The notes under the pieces: generated by a model
Told to the model about the DNA's origin: nothing
The model's input: the letters and a program-made list of their open reading frames with translations, nothing else
Databases searched by the model: none
Source: Magnolia sinica
Taxonomy: Eukaryota; Streptophyta; Magnoliopsida; Magnoliales; Magnoliaceae
DNA length: 64,000 nucleotides
Direction: 5' to 3'
Assembly (NCBI RefSeq): GCF_029962835.1
Contig: NC_080579.1
Location: 80,555,959-80,619,958 of the forward strand
Shown: positions 36,739 to 48,059 of the stretch, piece after piece
Layout: every line of letters begins with the position of its first letter
How positions within the stretch are numbered: position 1 is the stretch's first letter
Program-made: the position numbers and the translations under genes

Positions 36739-38322
36739 GTTTGCACCTATTTCAAATATTTAGGGCCCATTTGTCATTGAAGAAATGAGCACTTGTGATC
36801 CTTAAAAATCACTTATTAAGCACTAAATATGTTTGAGTTAATACTTAATTTGTTGCTTAATAAGCAATTTCCCCAGTAATCGCAGGTTTCTGAAATGTCC
36901 AGGGGGTCATTTCCCAACTTAATAAGCAATTGAGTACTTCTCATTTAACTGTTCATATGTTGGCCACCAATTGGAGGTCATAGTCATCCTTTAATTTTCT
37001 TTTCATTCATTCATTCATTCATTCTTCTTTTTCTTTTTCTTTTTTCTTTTTGGTTATGAGCTATGACTCATCTATAGTGTGAACCATTGTTTTAAAAAGT
37101 TGAAATAGATGTACAAATGTGCCAACTGTAGAGTCAGTAGGACCTGTTGAGAAAATTTTCAAGAAAATGAAGAGTGGTGATTAGACAATTCTGACTGTGA
37201 AAACAATTCCCTGTAGGAAATTTTTTCTTTCATGTATGTTTAAAAAACAATTTCCTTTTGTTGGCATAAGCATTTCTCAATAACATCTTAGAAGAAGCAA
37301 AAGACTTACTAAATCACTGGACGTTGTCACCCATCTAAGAAGAAGCAAAAGGCTTATCTGAATCACTGACTGCTGTTGTCAACGACATAATGGTCTGCTA
37401 ATGAATGGGTGAACAAATTGGCAAAAGATGGGGCCTTGTTGCAAATTGGCTTTTTTTTTTCCCCCTAATAATATTCACCCATTCATAAACAAAAATCTAG
37501 AGAACTGTTTATCATTAATCAATTCTCATTCTGCACGCCCTCGGGGCAATGCAAAGGAGCCCTGTTACAAGGGTTGCAGGAAACTCACTCTCTTCTGTTA
37601 TATGGAGAATATGAATAGGAGACTTGTATGTGGGTCCATTGTAGGAAGATAGCCTTGGAGAAATTCTAATCACCAAATTTCACAAGCATGCTAATTTAGT
37701 AGTGCCATTCATTCATGAATCCAACTCATTCACTGGTTAGCACTCACCATTGTATGGTTGTTAGCTCAAAATCACATGGCCTGATGTTGCCTTAAATAAG
37801 TATACTGGTTTTGTTGAATTTTCTTCTTCTTCCTTTTTTTTTTCTCCCTTTGAGCAGTCTTAGCACATTAGTGAAAAACTCAGGAACTTTTGATTGAGGG
37901 AAACCTGAAAACAATCTAAAGGGCCTCTTGCTTATTTGAGAAATTTGTTGTTGTTTCTGATTTTTCTGGAACACTATAATCTCCAAGATCAATTCATGGG
38001 GTTATTCTACCATAAATTTCTTTGCTCCAATGAGCCGCTATGCTAGTTCTGACAAATGGTGAAAGCCTTGCATAATGTTGGAATTGAGGTATGGTAGATC
38101 TTCCATTGTTTTAGGCAGTTTGCTTTTCCTCTTAAGGATAGTTTCTGATCAGCAGTCTGTTTGACATTGATTTTATTTGTAATTCATGACTTCTCAATAA
38201 GTAGCTTGTGATTTTTGGGTTAAAGCATATTAAGATAGTTTTCATATGTGAATGGCATCTATCCTATGTAATATTCTCCTTTTAACAAAGCTTGGCAATG
38301 GGTCGGGCCTAGGCCAACAAAA

Positions 38323-38670
38323 TCAAATTTTCAAAATCAAAATCCAGGCCAACCTTCGACTATCATGAAGCAATATAATCTTGTGCATTACGATTCCTCT
38401 TTCATTACAACTGTGGCCAACATCAAACAACATTGATCTTCGGTCATGCACATGCATAATCAGGGACACTGTCAGACAAACTCGACTTTCTGCATTAACT
38501 TTGTATTGAAGCATGTTGAATATCTTTTTACACACCCATATGTGCATTTTCATGGTTTGATAGCTCCACCCATTTGTTAGCTGTGCATTTACAAACATTT
38601 TGAAAACAGAGCAATGATCACATTCATCAGGCAAATGAACTTCCACATTTGGATGAAACCATTGGATCAT
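38323..38670 (-). other. Unidentified open frame inside the CACTA
   Basis: A 115-codon minus-strand frame containing FHPNVEVHLPDECDHCSVFK and ending in hydrophobic sequence. I do not recognise it. It could be another captured fragment or chance; it is the only sizeable minus-strand candidate in the element. Confidence 0.25.
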
Positions 38671-39414
38671 ATAATTTTTTTTTTTTTTTTTTTTAATGCC
38701 AGATCCATACCATGATGTGCATTAGCACCCCACTAATTTGCTTAAGCATCAGAACCAAGAATTGAGATTCACTCTTCCAAAAGGGAGAGAATCTCTCTTA
38801 AGAATAGAAAAAAAAGAAGAAGCCTAATTCTATGTTCGACTATTATCAAAGGAGGCTCTACAAGCATGTATAAGTATGGAAAAATCCCAACTATCCATAC
38901 AATCTAATTGTAGTCATTAAAAAAATTCACCTAAGCAGTCCCTCACATTTTTCTACTTTTGCATAAAATAAAAATAAGACCTAACCAAATTCTAAACAAA
39001 TTAGAAGGCCAGTTAAAAACCTCAAAACTATAATCCCATTGTATTCTTGTACCCACCATACTTTGGCAACAACTTCCTAGAATCATGGAGGGATCACATT
39101 ATCAAGGAATCATTTTAATGCTAACTCAAAATGCTTTCAAATGGGACTTTTTTTTTTTTTTTTTTTGAAGTCCTCAGCCGGACATCGTTTCACACCCAAA
39201 AGAATTATGATGCCCCACTGAACACAACTTTTTTTTGCTTGGCCAAGAAACTATATGGGTGGGGCCCTTATGGTGACCTAGAAAGTTCATTTGTTGGGCC
39301 CATCATTGACAGATGATGCTTTGGAAGTCTAATTAGTGACATGGAAATGGTGGTTTAGCCAATGGTTCACATTCAGTGACAAAAAAAAAAAGAAACTATC
39401 TAGCATATGATAGT

Positions 39415-39415
<1 letters not shown>

Positions 39416-39445
<30 letters not shown>
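39416..39445. repeat. Poly-T tract
   Basis: Thirty consecutive T residues. Shorter T runs are near 38,678 and 39,148. They could mark retroposed insertions on the minus strand, but no SINE or LINE body was recognised. Confidence 0.9.
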
Positions 39446-39446
<1 letters not shown>

Positions 39447-40147
39447 ATGGATGAGATATTTGGGATATGCTCATTCAAGATGAGTCACATTTGATGAACC
39501 TCTTGGATTGTAGGAAGATCAATCTGCCTGTATTGTTGCTTGTCAAACAAATGTTGTTTAGTCTAGTCAAACATTGTATAGTTCACGTTCTTCTCTTTAC
39601 CTCCCTACGAGATGCCTTGTACTAGGCTTGGTTTATATTATTAGCTTCCATCCTCTAGCATGTATTCATCAATCTCAATTAGTTTCTACTAGGTGATATT
39701 GTTTGTGCTTCCCGGATTTGAATTTACATGGGGGGCAAGTAAGGATGTCATCAAAGCCTCCTACTTTGTGATCCCAATAGAGAAGGTTGATACTTTGGAA
39801 AGTGATATTCTGATAGAAGAGTATTGAAATTCAGTTCAGCTTAGCAATGTTCAGTTAAATTTTGTAGCTATGGGAGTAATTAGCCAGATAAAACCTCGTG
39901 GGAAATTGATTATTTCCACTCAAATCACTTGAAACCTCAAGGGAAACATATGCTTTCAGCTCAAATCATGAGCAGCGCTGTTTCATGGATGGAGTCACAA
40001 CTCCATCCATGATTTCAGGTGAAAATGCTCCTTTTCTTTTTCAAGATACTTGCGCTACTCAAGCTGCCATTTTTCTTCCTAAAACATGCTTCTGCTTAAA
40101 TCATGAGAGGCTATTTCTAGTAGGATTAAGCTACTTTATCTGTCTAC

Positions 40148-40386
40148 AGATGGTCTTCTAAATGGAGAAATCCCAGAGTTTGCTGGGAATATAACCTCAC
40201 TTGTGGGTCTTGAATTGAAATTCAATGTGAATACAAGAGGTAGCATTCCAAGAGCCATAACTAAGCTAATCAATTTAGAGAGGTTGTCATTGTATGGATA
40301 CCATATACATGCAGCCATTCCTAATTGGTTAAATGAACTCAAAAATCTTAAAGAACTTGTTCTGTACGATTGCATGCTGACATACC
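40148..40386 (+). pseudogene. Captured LRR receptor fragment
   Basis: Encodes about three extracellular-type leucine-rich repeats: GEIPEFAGNITSLVGLELKF, GSIPRAITKLINLERLSLYG, IPNWLNELKNLKELVLYDC. The IP-x-W/L-x-x-L-x-N-L spacing is that of LRR receptor-like proteins or kinases. It begins after an acceptor-like CTACAG. It is unrelated to the NLR LRRs nearby. The exact parent is unknown. Confidence 0.7.
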
Positions 40387-41298
40387 AAATATTTAGACCA
40401 TTAATTGTGATTTATTGTTGTTTTCTTAATTGCGATTGTATTGAAGTACTATTTCATTGCAGATATCATGCTGACAAGGTTTTTCTTCTCCATGTGTTTG
40501 GTTTTTCAGGATAGGTAGGTTGAAACATTTGAGAAGAGGTACAAGAGTTTGTATGTTGTGGGTTTCTCATTTGAGTTTGAACAAGGTTGTATTTTAAATA
40601 GATACAAGAGTTTTATGAAATTGTAAGAATTACAACCAAGTGCAGTATGGCCATGTAATGATGGATGTTGTTTCTTTATTGCAGGCCCCTGTTTACATGT
40701 TACCACATTCACGCACATGTTTGATGATAGCAAAAGGGGTGGGTAGTTCAATTGCAAGAAGAGAATCATTGCATGTCAGTTGCTTCCATTTGTACAACTT
40801 CTCTCTATTTTTTGTTCTAACAAAGAATCCATGTTTACCTCCATTTGTACAACTCTTCTCGTCTTTTCTTTTTTCCTTTTTTATTTTCTTTTTCTTTGGT
40901 AATTTACCTTGACTGTTTTTTCTGATAATCTTGTAATTTGAGAATTTAGAACAGCTAGAAGCCTTTCAAAAGTCAAAATCAGAAAAGGCTTTGGAGGGAA
41001 AGGAAGTGTAAGTAATAGAAGCATTGATTAGACATTGTGTTTTTTGTCATTCTCTGTTTGCACTGTCTTGATAAGTAGAACTTTTGAAAAGATCCCCTGA
41101 CACATAATTGTTGACAGTTCATCCTTATATGTATATTTTTATTTTTGTTATCAAGTACCTTATAATTTTGTTATATGCTTGCACAGGTGATTATCCTACA
41201 AATGTTAATAAGCTCTGTTTTATAGTTCTGTTATTTGAATCACCATTCCCATTTTCTGTGAAAGTGATTAATGCTTATCTATTACATTTATTTCTTAG

Positions 41299-41521
41299 AT
41301 TGGATTGGCGATGTCTCCATTGAGCAACAACTCCTTGTTTCTGGAATATAGTTTTGCTGCACAGGTTTATTTGATTTCAATTCCTGCTTTTTTGTCCAAA
41401 CATCCAAGGTCAGGTCACTTAAAGAGTGATATGTTTTCAGGTATGGAAGCTCACTGCTTGTGATCTCTGTGAGATAGCAAGAAATTCAGCTCATCAATCT
41501 GGATTTTCCCATGCAGCAAAG
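41299..41521 (+). pseudogene. Captured AMP deaminase exons
   Basis: Two exons with consensus borders: 41,299-41,374 (IGLAMSPLSNNSLFLEYSFA then AQ, after TCTTAG, before GTTTAT) and 41,441-41,521 ([20 protein letters not shown] then GFSHAAK, after TTTCAG, before GTGTGA). These match the C-terminal catalytic region of plant AMP deaminase (FAC1 family). In the family the first piece continues through a 35-40 residue segment with HRNPFPMFFLRG before reaching EYSIAAQVWKL. Here the two are fused at LEYS, so that segment is missing. Confidence 0.85.
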
Positions 41522-42235
41522 GTGTGAAATCTCAAAAAATGTTTACTTTTTTGCTTTCTTTTGATTGATTTTTAGTTTCTTTTAATCATGTTCTTACTTT
41601 TTGGTTGTTAAGCTATTAGCGGCTCTTACTTTTTTGGTTGGAGAGCATTCTGATTACAGTATATTCGCATCCAACATGACTGTTCATTTTCTGAAATCTC
41701 AAAAAATGTTTACTTCTTTGCTTTCTTTTGGTTGGATTGATGGCTATATTTCCCAAAAATCAAGGAATTGTTACTGATTTCCACTGTTTTACTACTAATG
41801 ACCTCCATCCATTTCATCTAAAACTTTTAGAAATTTAGTTAATTAAGTCTTCCTTTTTTGTATGGACTTTAGTAAGCTGAATTTGCAGTTAGTATGGTTT
41901 GCTAAACAAGAACTTTAAAAAAAAAAAAAAGAAAAAGAAAAAGAAAAGTGGAAACTAATCCCATTTGCTTGGAAACAAATTGTGGCTGCAATCATTGTAA
42001 TAGTACAGGTATTGTTGTCTCTTACTACCAAGCAAATTGTTAATTCTAATGTTTTGTTTCTCAATTCAAGTGCTTCAAATGTGAGGAAATCGCTTCTTTA
42101 AATCTGAAGCATTTTCAATGTGGATTTATATCTTATATAATTTTTTTCTTGGACCAACAGATTGTCAATATTTCTCTTTTATGCACAATTTAAGTCTGGA
42201 ATTCATCTGCTGACCTATTCATATATGCTTGTTCA

Positions 42236-42300
42236 GGACATACGCATGTGGCTGAGGCACTAAAAGTACCACTTCACATATTCTTTACTATGCCTTGGAC
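42236..42300 (+). pseudogene. Captured sterol glucosyltransferase exon
   Basis: One exon between TTCAG and GTAAGT. In the natural frame it reads HTHVAEALKVPLHIFFTMPW then T, matching the plant sterol 3-beta-glucosyltransferase (UGT80) family, whose members read AHVAEALKIPLHIFFTMPWT. Borders and phase look intact. It is a single exon out of many. Confidence 0.8.
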
Positions 42301-42708
42301 GTAAGTCTTGTTGTTTGAGTAGAAATCCAATACTCTTAAAATTATCAGAGGCACCACCTTATCATTATATTGTTCATTTGTCACTACCTAGGTATTTCTT
42401 ATCTATTAAATTGATCACACCCCTTACAGGGTTGGAACATTAAAAAAAGATGCTATTAAATGCACGCAGACTGTTAGATGCATACATTCATGAATGCTTA
42501 TATACCCTAATGTGTACATGCATACTTAGGAAAATTTACTCGTTTCAAATCTTGTAGCTCCCTATTGGAATTAACCCCAATGAGGCAATATACAATTGTC
42601 TATCATGTGTTGATAGACCCAATAGCTGTTATAGGGTGTGAAATCATATACCATGATGCATTTTGAAGTAGAACTGGTGATTGCTACCTTAATTTTCATA
42701 TATGAGAG

Positions 42709-43412
42709 TTGCTAATATCTCCTTCAATGCATGTTGAGGTTGCTCTGAGAGATCTTATACTCTCAGATTATGCCAAGAAGAATAATATAAACACCTCGGC
42801 ACTGACACAGTCTGAAATTCATGATATAATACTGGGGGCTGAGATAACTCCACCTTCACAACATAGGCAACAGATTACGGAGATTGAGAAGCAGGTGATG
42901 TGTTTAATAAAAGCTAGCAAGCTGAGAAGCTTCTTTGCCGGTTTCACTTGGCTAATAATCTTTAGCAAATCTTCATGTGCAGGCGAAAGAAGCAAGCCAA
43001 CTTATAGTAGTCACAATAAGGACAGCAATTGTGCATGGCGATGAACTCATTGTCACCACAACAAGCCCCTATGAGCAAGCAACATTTAGTTCTAAAACTG
43101 ATTGGCGTGTGTAAGCAATTTCAGCGACGAATCTATATCTTGGAGTCAATCATATTTATGTAAACAATGAGGACATTAAGGTAAATAATTATGACTATTT
43201 TCCATTGTATGCACTTTTTAACTTTAAAGGTTCTGGAAACTGAACTTATGCGAGTAATTCATGATTACAGGAGACAGGCTACACATACATCATGCCCAAG
43301 AACATTTTGAAGAAGTTTATTTGCATAGCAGATCTTCGGATTCAAATTGCAGGATATTTGTATGGCATAAGCCTCCCCAGATAACCCTCAAGTGAAGGAA
43401 ATCCGCTGTATT
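42709..43412 (+). pseudogene. Captured PRP8 C-terminal exons
   Basis: Three exons of the spliceosomal PRP8 gene: 42,709-42,894 ([38 protein letters not shown]), 42,983-43,180 ([42 protein letters not shown]) and 43,271-43,412 ([32 protein letters not shown]). Borders CAG|GTG, GCAG|GCG, AAG|GTAAA and ACAG|GAG are conserved. There is a stop just after TDWRV, and a one-base frame change near 43,376 (AGCCTCCCC). It covers the start of the JAB1/MPN-like region only. It lies next to the right CACTA terminus. Confidence 0.88.
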
Positions 43413-43649
43413 AGTTATTAATTAACAATATTAATTTTTAGCCAACTCATCAAATTGAAGATATGTATTGTAATAAATATATATATTTTTTTATTGTCTA
43501 GTAATATAAATTTTGTTTAATATTTAGTTTTATTTGTATGGCATCATTTTTATGTTTCAAATATTTTCAAAATATAGGTTTCGATTGAATTATATATAAT
43601 AATAAAAAAATTACTGGCATGCTAGGGCCTACCAAATCTATACAAAAGC

Positions 43650-43920
43650 TTTAGTGGCGCTTGTGTAGAAACTTTGACGGCGCTTTTTCTTAAGAAAAAA
43701 TGTTCAGAAACCACTTCTACCGGCGCTCGGAGCAACTTTTAGCAGCGCTTATTTGCGTCGGGAAAAACTACAATTATTGGCGCTCATACAGGTGCCAATA
43801 AAACTCACCTAGTGTCGACAATACTTTTCCCGACATACTCATTTATCGGTGCTTGGTTAGGGCAAGTATTGAAATTACCGGCGCTTTTAGGGGATTTTAG
43901 CGGCGCTTTCGAGCACCGGT
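43650..43920. repeat. CACTA right subterminal GGCGCT repeats
   Basis: Repeated CGGCGCTT/TGGCGCTT-type motifs in both orientations (for example GACGGCGCTTTTTC, TACCGGCGCTC, TTACCGGCGCTTTTAG, TTTAGCGGCGCTTTC). Such subterminal arrays bind the CACTA-encoded DNA-binding protein in characterised elements. Confidence 0.8.
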
Positions 43921-44082
43921 TAAACTCCCAATGGTTGCAGTGTCATTCTAAGCCACGCGAAACTATAGGATGCATCTCGAATGAAAATGTGCATGTCGAG
44001 TGATAAAAGACTGAATTCTAACACACGGCGACTGAAGGTAGGATCCAACTGAAGAGTGGCCAGGATGTTGTGCATTGGGAAG

Positions 44083-44713
44083 CGGATTGGCTGATGTACC
44101 ACAGATCAGCTATATAGCAACTATAGGTACGTGCCGTGACAGGACGAGCACAGGCGCCTCGGGCTCCGAGTTGTACGGACGGTTCAAAGGAGATTGAAGT
44201 TACACCGGCCCCACAGTGATGCATTTATTATATCTACACTGTTAATATATTTTTAAAGATCATTTTAGAATATTATATAAAAAATGAATCATATCAAAAA
44301 TGAATCATATCCTAAGATCATATGGACCACACCACAAATAGTAGCGGATATAGTAATTTTCACGGTTAAACTATCCGCAGGGCCAGCCCACAGTAACATT
44401 TATTTTCTATCCAATTTGTCCATAAGGTTATAAAGACCCAAATAAAGAGGAAAAACAAATTTCATATTAATCCAAAACTTCTGAAAACCAAAAAGAGTTT
44501 CAATGGTAGACAGTTCAATCCCACACTGCTTTTTGTAGTGTGGTCCACTTGATAGTTAAATCCGTCTTATTTTTCGTCTCAAGCCTTCAGACGAGCTCGC
44601 AAAATGGATGGACGGTTTGGATATAAAACATACCTCATGATCAGAGCCACGGAACTTACTCTGGCGCCAATGCAGCAGCTCTATAGCTGATGGGATGTAC
44701 ACCAGCCAATCCG
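44083..44713. mobile_element. 631-bp MITE with CGGATTGGCTGATGTACC ends
   Basis: Left end CGGATTGGCTGATGTACC...CAGCTATATAG, right end CTCTATAGCTGATGGG...ACCAGCCAATCCG, inverted over about 35 bp. Non-coding. A partial copy of its right end is at about 54,820-54,870 upstream of NLR2. No clear target duplication. Confidence 0.75.
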
Positions 44714-45117
44714 TTTCAGTGCGTGTGAGCTGCATGTACGGTGATCTGATCATTTAATAATTAGCTCAGCTACCAGCGTTTTGCCCCATGGTGTCAAATC
44801 TCCTTCCCTACGAGATTTTCAAAACTTGAGTATTTTCTCGAGATATTATTGAAAATTTTAGAAGAAAATAAAAATCTTTTAAAATTTATAAGTAAATCTA
44901 AAATTTAACCATAGGTTTCTATAACAATTTCCTTAATGTTTTTATTAATCTTTTACTTAATATCATGATAAAAATGCAATATTTTAAAATATTTTGAGAT
45001 TTATCGATTAATGCATTTATTGTGATATTATCACGATATTTTAAAAATCTCGTAGATATTTGTCATGCTGTTTTGCACCGATCTGCTTCCTTCTTCCCCA
45101 TGACTTTTCTTCGAAAT

Positions 45118-46006
45118 CGGATTGCGTGCTGAGTTACTCTGTACGCTCTCATCGTATCGAGTAAACTCAGTTGGGCCCACCTTGAATGTATGCGGTCTAT
45201 CCACACCATTCATCCATTTTTCCATTTAATTTAAGGGTTTGAGCTAAAAATTGAAGCGTATCAAAAGATGAAGTGTATCGTACCACCGGAAACAGTGGGT
45301 ATAATGATTTCCACCGTTGAAACCTTTCTAGGCCCAAATTGATGTTTATCTGTCATCCGACCTGTTTATAAGATCATACAGACATGGATGACGGGAAAAG
45401 ACAAATACAGGCTTGATCTAAAACTTATTGGCCTCCAAGAATTTTTGGACAGTAGACGTTCAATTCAAATGTTTACTGTGGTGTGGTCCATTTGAACATT
45501 GGATATGCCTCGTTTTTTGGCTCAAGACCTAAAATTATCCAGTAAAATGGATGGATGGAGCGGATAAAATACATAAATCATGATGGACCTCACGGAGTTT
45601 ACTTAGTACGCTATGTTGGGTCTAAAACCCAGCTTCTTGCTGATGTGTGGCTGCAGCCACCAAAAAAGAAAAAAATTGAAACTTTTGGAAGAAGAAGAGA
45701 GATTGCTGCTGTATTGGAATGAATGAAAACGTATTACACTGCTACCTTTTATAGGCTTTCTTATTCTATGAAATGACTAATTTATCCATGTCTAGATTCA
45801 TCGTAGGGGTAGCTAAAGAAAGAAAAGAATCCAAAAAATATCTACCGTTTATCTTCACCTAGCTAGCAAACTAAACTTAGAAAAATCTCATAGCTAGCAT
45901 ACACGGCATGCACAGCTAGCTCAAAAAATCCTTATACAGTTATGGATTTGCACAAATCCTCTACCGTGTCCAACACGTTAAGCGTAGTGAGTTACTACAC
46001 AATCCG
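45118..46006. mobile_element. MITE, same insertion as 5510-6387
   Basis: Ends CGGATTGCGTGCTGAGTTAC and GAGTTACTACACAATCCG. Flanks match the NLR1 copy, so it was present before the two loci split. It lacks the two 171-bp MITEs of NLR1 and instead contains the solo LTR at 45,614-45,975. Confidence 0.8.
45614..45975 (-). mobile_element. 362-bp solo LTR, probably Ty1/copia
   Basis: TGTTGG...CCAACA ends, flanked by CGCTA (45,609-45,613) and CGTTA (45,976-45,980), a 5-bp target duplication with one change. The uninterrupted site is in the NLR1 MITE at about 6367. A minus-strand TATA-type motif (GCCTATAAAAGG) near 45,748 sets the orientation. Looks young relative to its host MITE. Confidence 0.75.
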
Positions 46007-46140
46007 GGGCTTGACATTTCCTCGTTTGTAAGTCAGTATGTAAGAACTTTTCCTTTGGTTCTGAATTTCCCGACGAGTATCTATCATCAGAACAAACTTC
46101 TTTTTAGCTTTCTTCCTTTCAGTCTCTAAATTCTTTTCTC

Positions 46141-46705
46141 ATGGCCGATGGACTTGTTCCATCGGTTCTTGGTTCCTCGAATTCCATCCTCCTATCCGAG
46201 CTAGGATCCATGTTGTCCTGTCGCCAAGAGCTACAAGACCTTTCTAGTGCATTCAAAGCCATTCAAGTTGTTCTTCGTGATGCTAAGAGGAAACAGAGAA
46301 AGGAAGAAGCTCTGAGTGACTGGCTGGAGAAGATCAAAGATGTGGCCTACGACGTTTAAGACTTGCTGGACCAGTGCAAAGCCGAGTCCCTCAGACGTGA
46401 CAATGAAGAGAGCAGAATCCCACCTTTTACAAAGCGGGTATGCAACTCTATCTTACTTACTCTTAATGTCGATGAAACAGTCGATGAACTGGGCTTTCAT
46501 GTTAAATTGGGCATTGAGATGGGGCGTAGATTAAAAAATGTTAGAAAAAGGCTCAATGCTATATGTAGTGAGAAGTCTAACTTTCATTTGGAAGAGAGCA
46601 TAGATAGCAAGATGGCGATGGCGGAGAGGAAAACTAGTTCCTTGGTTGATGAAACGGAGATTATTGGTAGGACTCTAGATAAGGAAAGGATCATACGCTA
46701 GTTGG
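46141..46705 (+). pseudogene. NLR3: truncated CC-NBS-LRR pseudogene
   Basis: The same ATG and coiled-coil sequence as NLR1/NLR2 for 187 codons, ending at the IIGRTLDKERIIR stretch just before the P-loop. Codon 73 is a stop (TAA 46,357-46,359, where the paralogues have GAA in YDVEDLL), and codon 187 is TAG at 46,699-46,701, where they have TGG. No NBS or LRR follows: homology stops at a short hairpin and then the minisatellite begins. The rest of the gene was not found downstream. Confidence 0.9.
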
Positions 46706-46730
46706 TTACCAACCAGCGTATGATCCTTTC
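46684..46730. repeat. 22-bp snap-back hairpin at NLR3 breakpoint
   Basis: GAAAGGATCATACGCTAGTT (starting 46,684) is repeated inverted at 46,709-46,730 across a 3-bp spacer (TTA). The arms differ at one base. The inverted arm keeps the paralogous TGG while the direct arm has TAG. Confidence 0.9.
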
Positions 46731-48050
46731 TCTAACCTATGGGTCGTGGTTGTGATGCAATCTACGAGCAGAAAATCAAAACCATGATACATATAACATG
46801 ACATACATAGATATCAAATATCTCATGTACTCACCAAGTTAGTGCAAGTCACATCATAGTCGTGCAAATGATATTTGTATCGTAGCATAGGCCCAGGTGG
46901 TTGTAATGCGGTAAGGGTTGTGGTTGTCATGAGTTATGGGTCATGGTTGTTATGTTATATGTCTCGTGGTTGTCATGGATTGTAGTTATCATGTTAAATG
47001 GGTCGTGGTTGTGTTGTTATATGGGTCGCGGTTGTAATGGATCACGACCCATCAAAGTTAGTACATGACATATGTAGATATCGAATATCTTATGTATATA
47101 TGGGTCGTAGTTGTCATGTTATATGGGTCGTGGTTGTGATGCAATCTGGGAGCAGGAAATTAGAACCACGACCCATATAACATGACATACGTAGACATCG
47201 TTTATCCCATGTACTCGTGGATATGACGAACAATGGGTCGTGGTTGTCATCCAAAATGGATCGTGGTTAGATAACACCGCTCAGTACCATGACGAACAAT
47301 GGGTCGTGGTTGTCAGATGGATACATCGTGCATATGATATATGTATCATATGACAAGTCATGGGAGTGCAGTACCATGATATATGTGCCATCTGGACGCT
47401 ATAACAGTCAAATGAATCAATGCTATAGAGGGAGGCTGATTGACTGTGCACACAGATATTCCTTTACCCCTTGTTGTACAAAGCTACTAGGGCCCACAGA
47501 TATGCCCATAGCAAATCCAATCCATCTGGATGACAACCACGATCCATTATGCATGTAAACCATGAACCATTGTATGGGTCATGGTTTTACAACATGAAGG
47601 CTCGTGGTTGTCACTATCAATGGTCGAGGTTTGATTTCTTGAAGGGTGGACCATGCATTGAGGCTAGTACGAAGGGTCGTGGTTATGAAGCACAAATGGT
47701 CCCGGTTGTCATGGACAATGGGGCGTGGTTCAAATGCACAATGGATCATGGTTTTCATGCACATGGGTCGTGGTTATGATGAGCAATGGATCGTTGTTAT
47801 ATCCTGCGTGGAACGTGGTTGCCAACCACGATCCATGTACCATGACAACCACGACTCATGTAACATGATAACCACGACCCACATCAACTGACAACCATGA
47901 CCCGTGTAACATAAAACCATGACCCATATAACATGACAACCATGATCCGTAATAGCCTTCAAGCCATGATCCATATATCGTCACAACCACAACTCATGTA
48001 ACCGAACAACCACGATACAAGATTATGAGCCAAACGAGTTAGGCCTTGCA
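46731..48050. repeat. 23-bp GTCGTGGTT minisatellite, left block
   Basis: Degenerate copies of GTCGTGGTTGTCATGTTATA(TGG), direct from 46,735 to about 47,820, then reversed (AACCACGACCCATATAACAT) to about 48,010. Spacers of unrelated sequence interrupt it (47,310-47,560). No gene; the short open frames here are translations of the repeat. Confidence 0.85.
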
Positions 48051-48059
48051 TAGGGCAGT

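Larger units (their letters stand above)
34917..43942 (+). mobile_element. Non-autonomous CACTA (Pack-CACTA) with captured gene fragments
   Basis: Left end CACTACAACAAAAACG, right end ATGGTTGCAGTG (inverted CACTGCAACCAT), exact 3-bp target duplication TCA at 34,914-34,916 and 43,943-43,945: the signature of the CACTA (En/Spm) superfamily. Subterminal repeats are clear at the right (about 43,650-43,920: at least seven GGCGCTT/CGGCGCT units) and weaker at the left. No TNP2-type transposase was recognised, so it needs a helper. Inside are intron-exon pieces of MAP70, a CHD1-type remodeller, an LRR receptor, AMP deaminase, sterol glucosyltransferase and PRP8, all on the plus strand. Confidence 0.88.
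44714..46140 (+). other. Upstream region of the broken NLR3
   Basis: Matches NLR2 upstream (54,870-55,376; GTGCGTGTGAGCTGCATGTA, ATCAGCGTTTTG) and NLR1 upstream (5357-6504). It holds the shared MITE (45,118-46,006), into which a solo LTR has inserted. The last 100 bp before the ATG equal those of NLR1 and NLR2. Confidence 0.75.
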
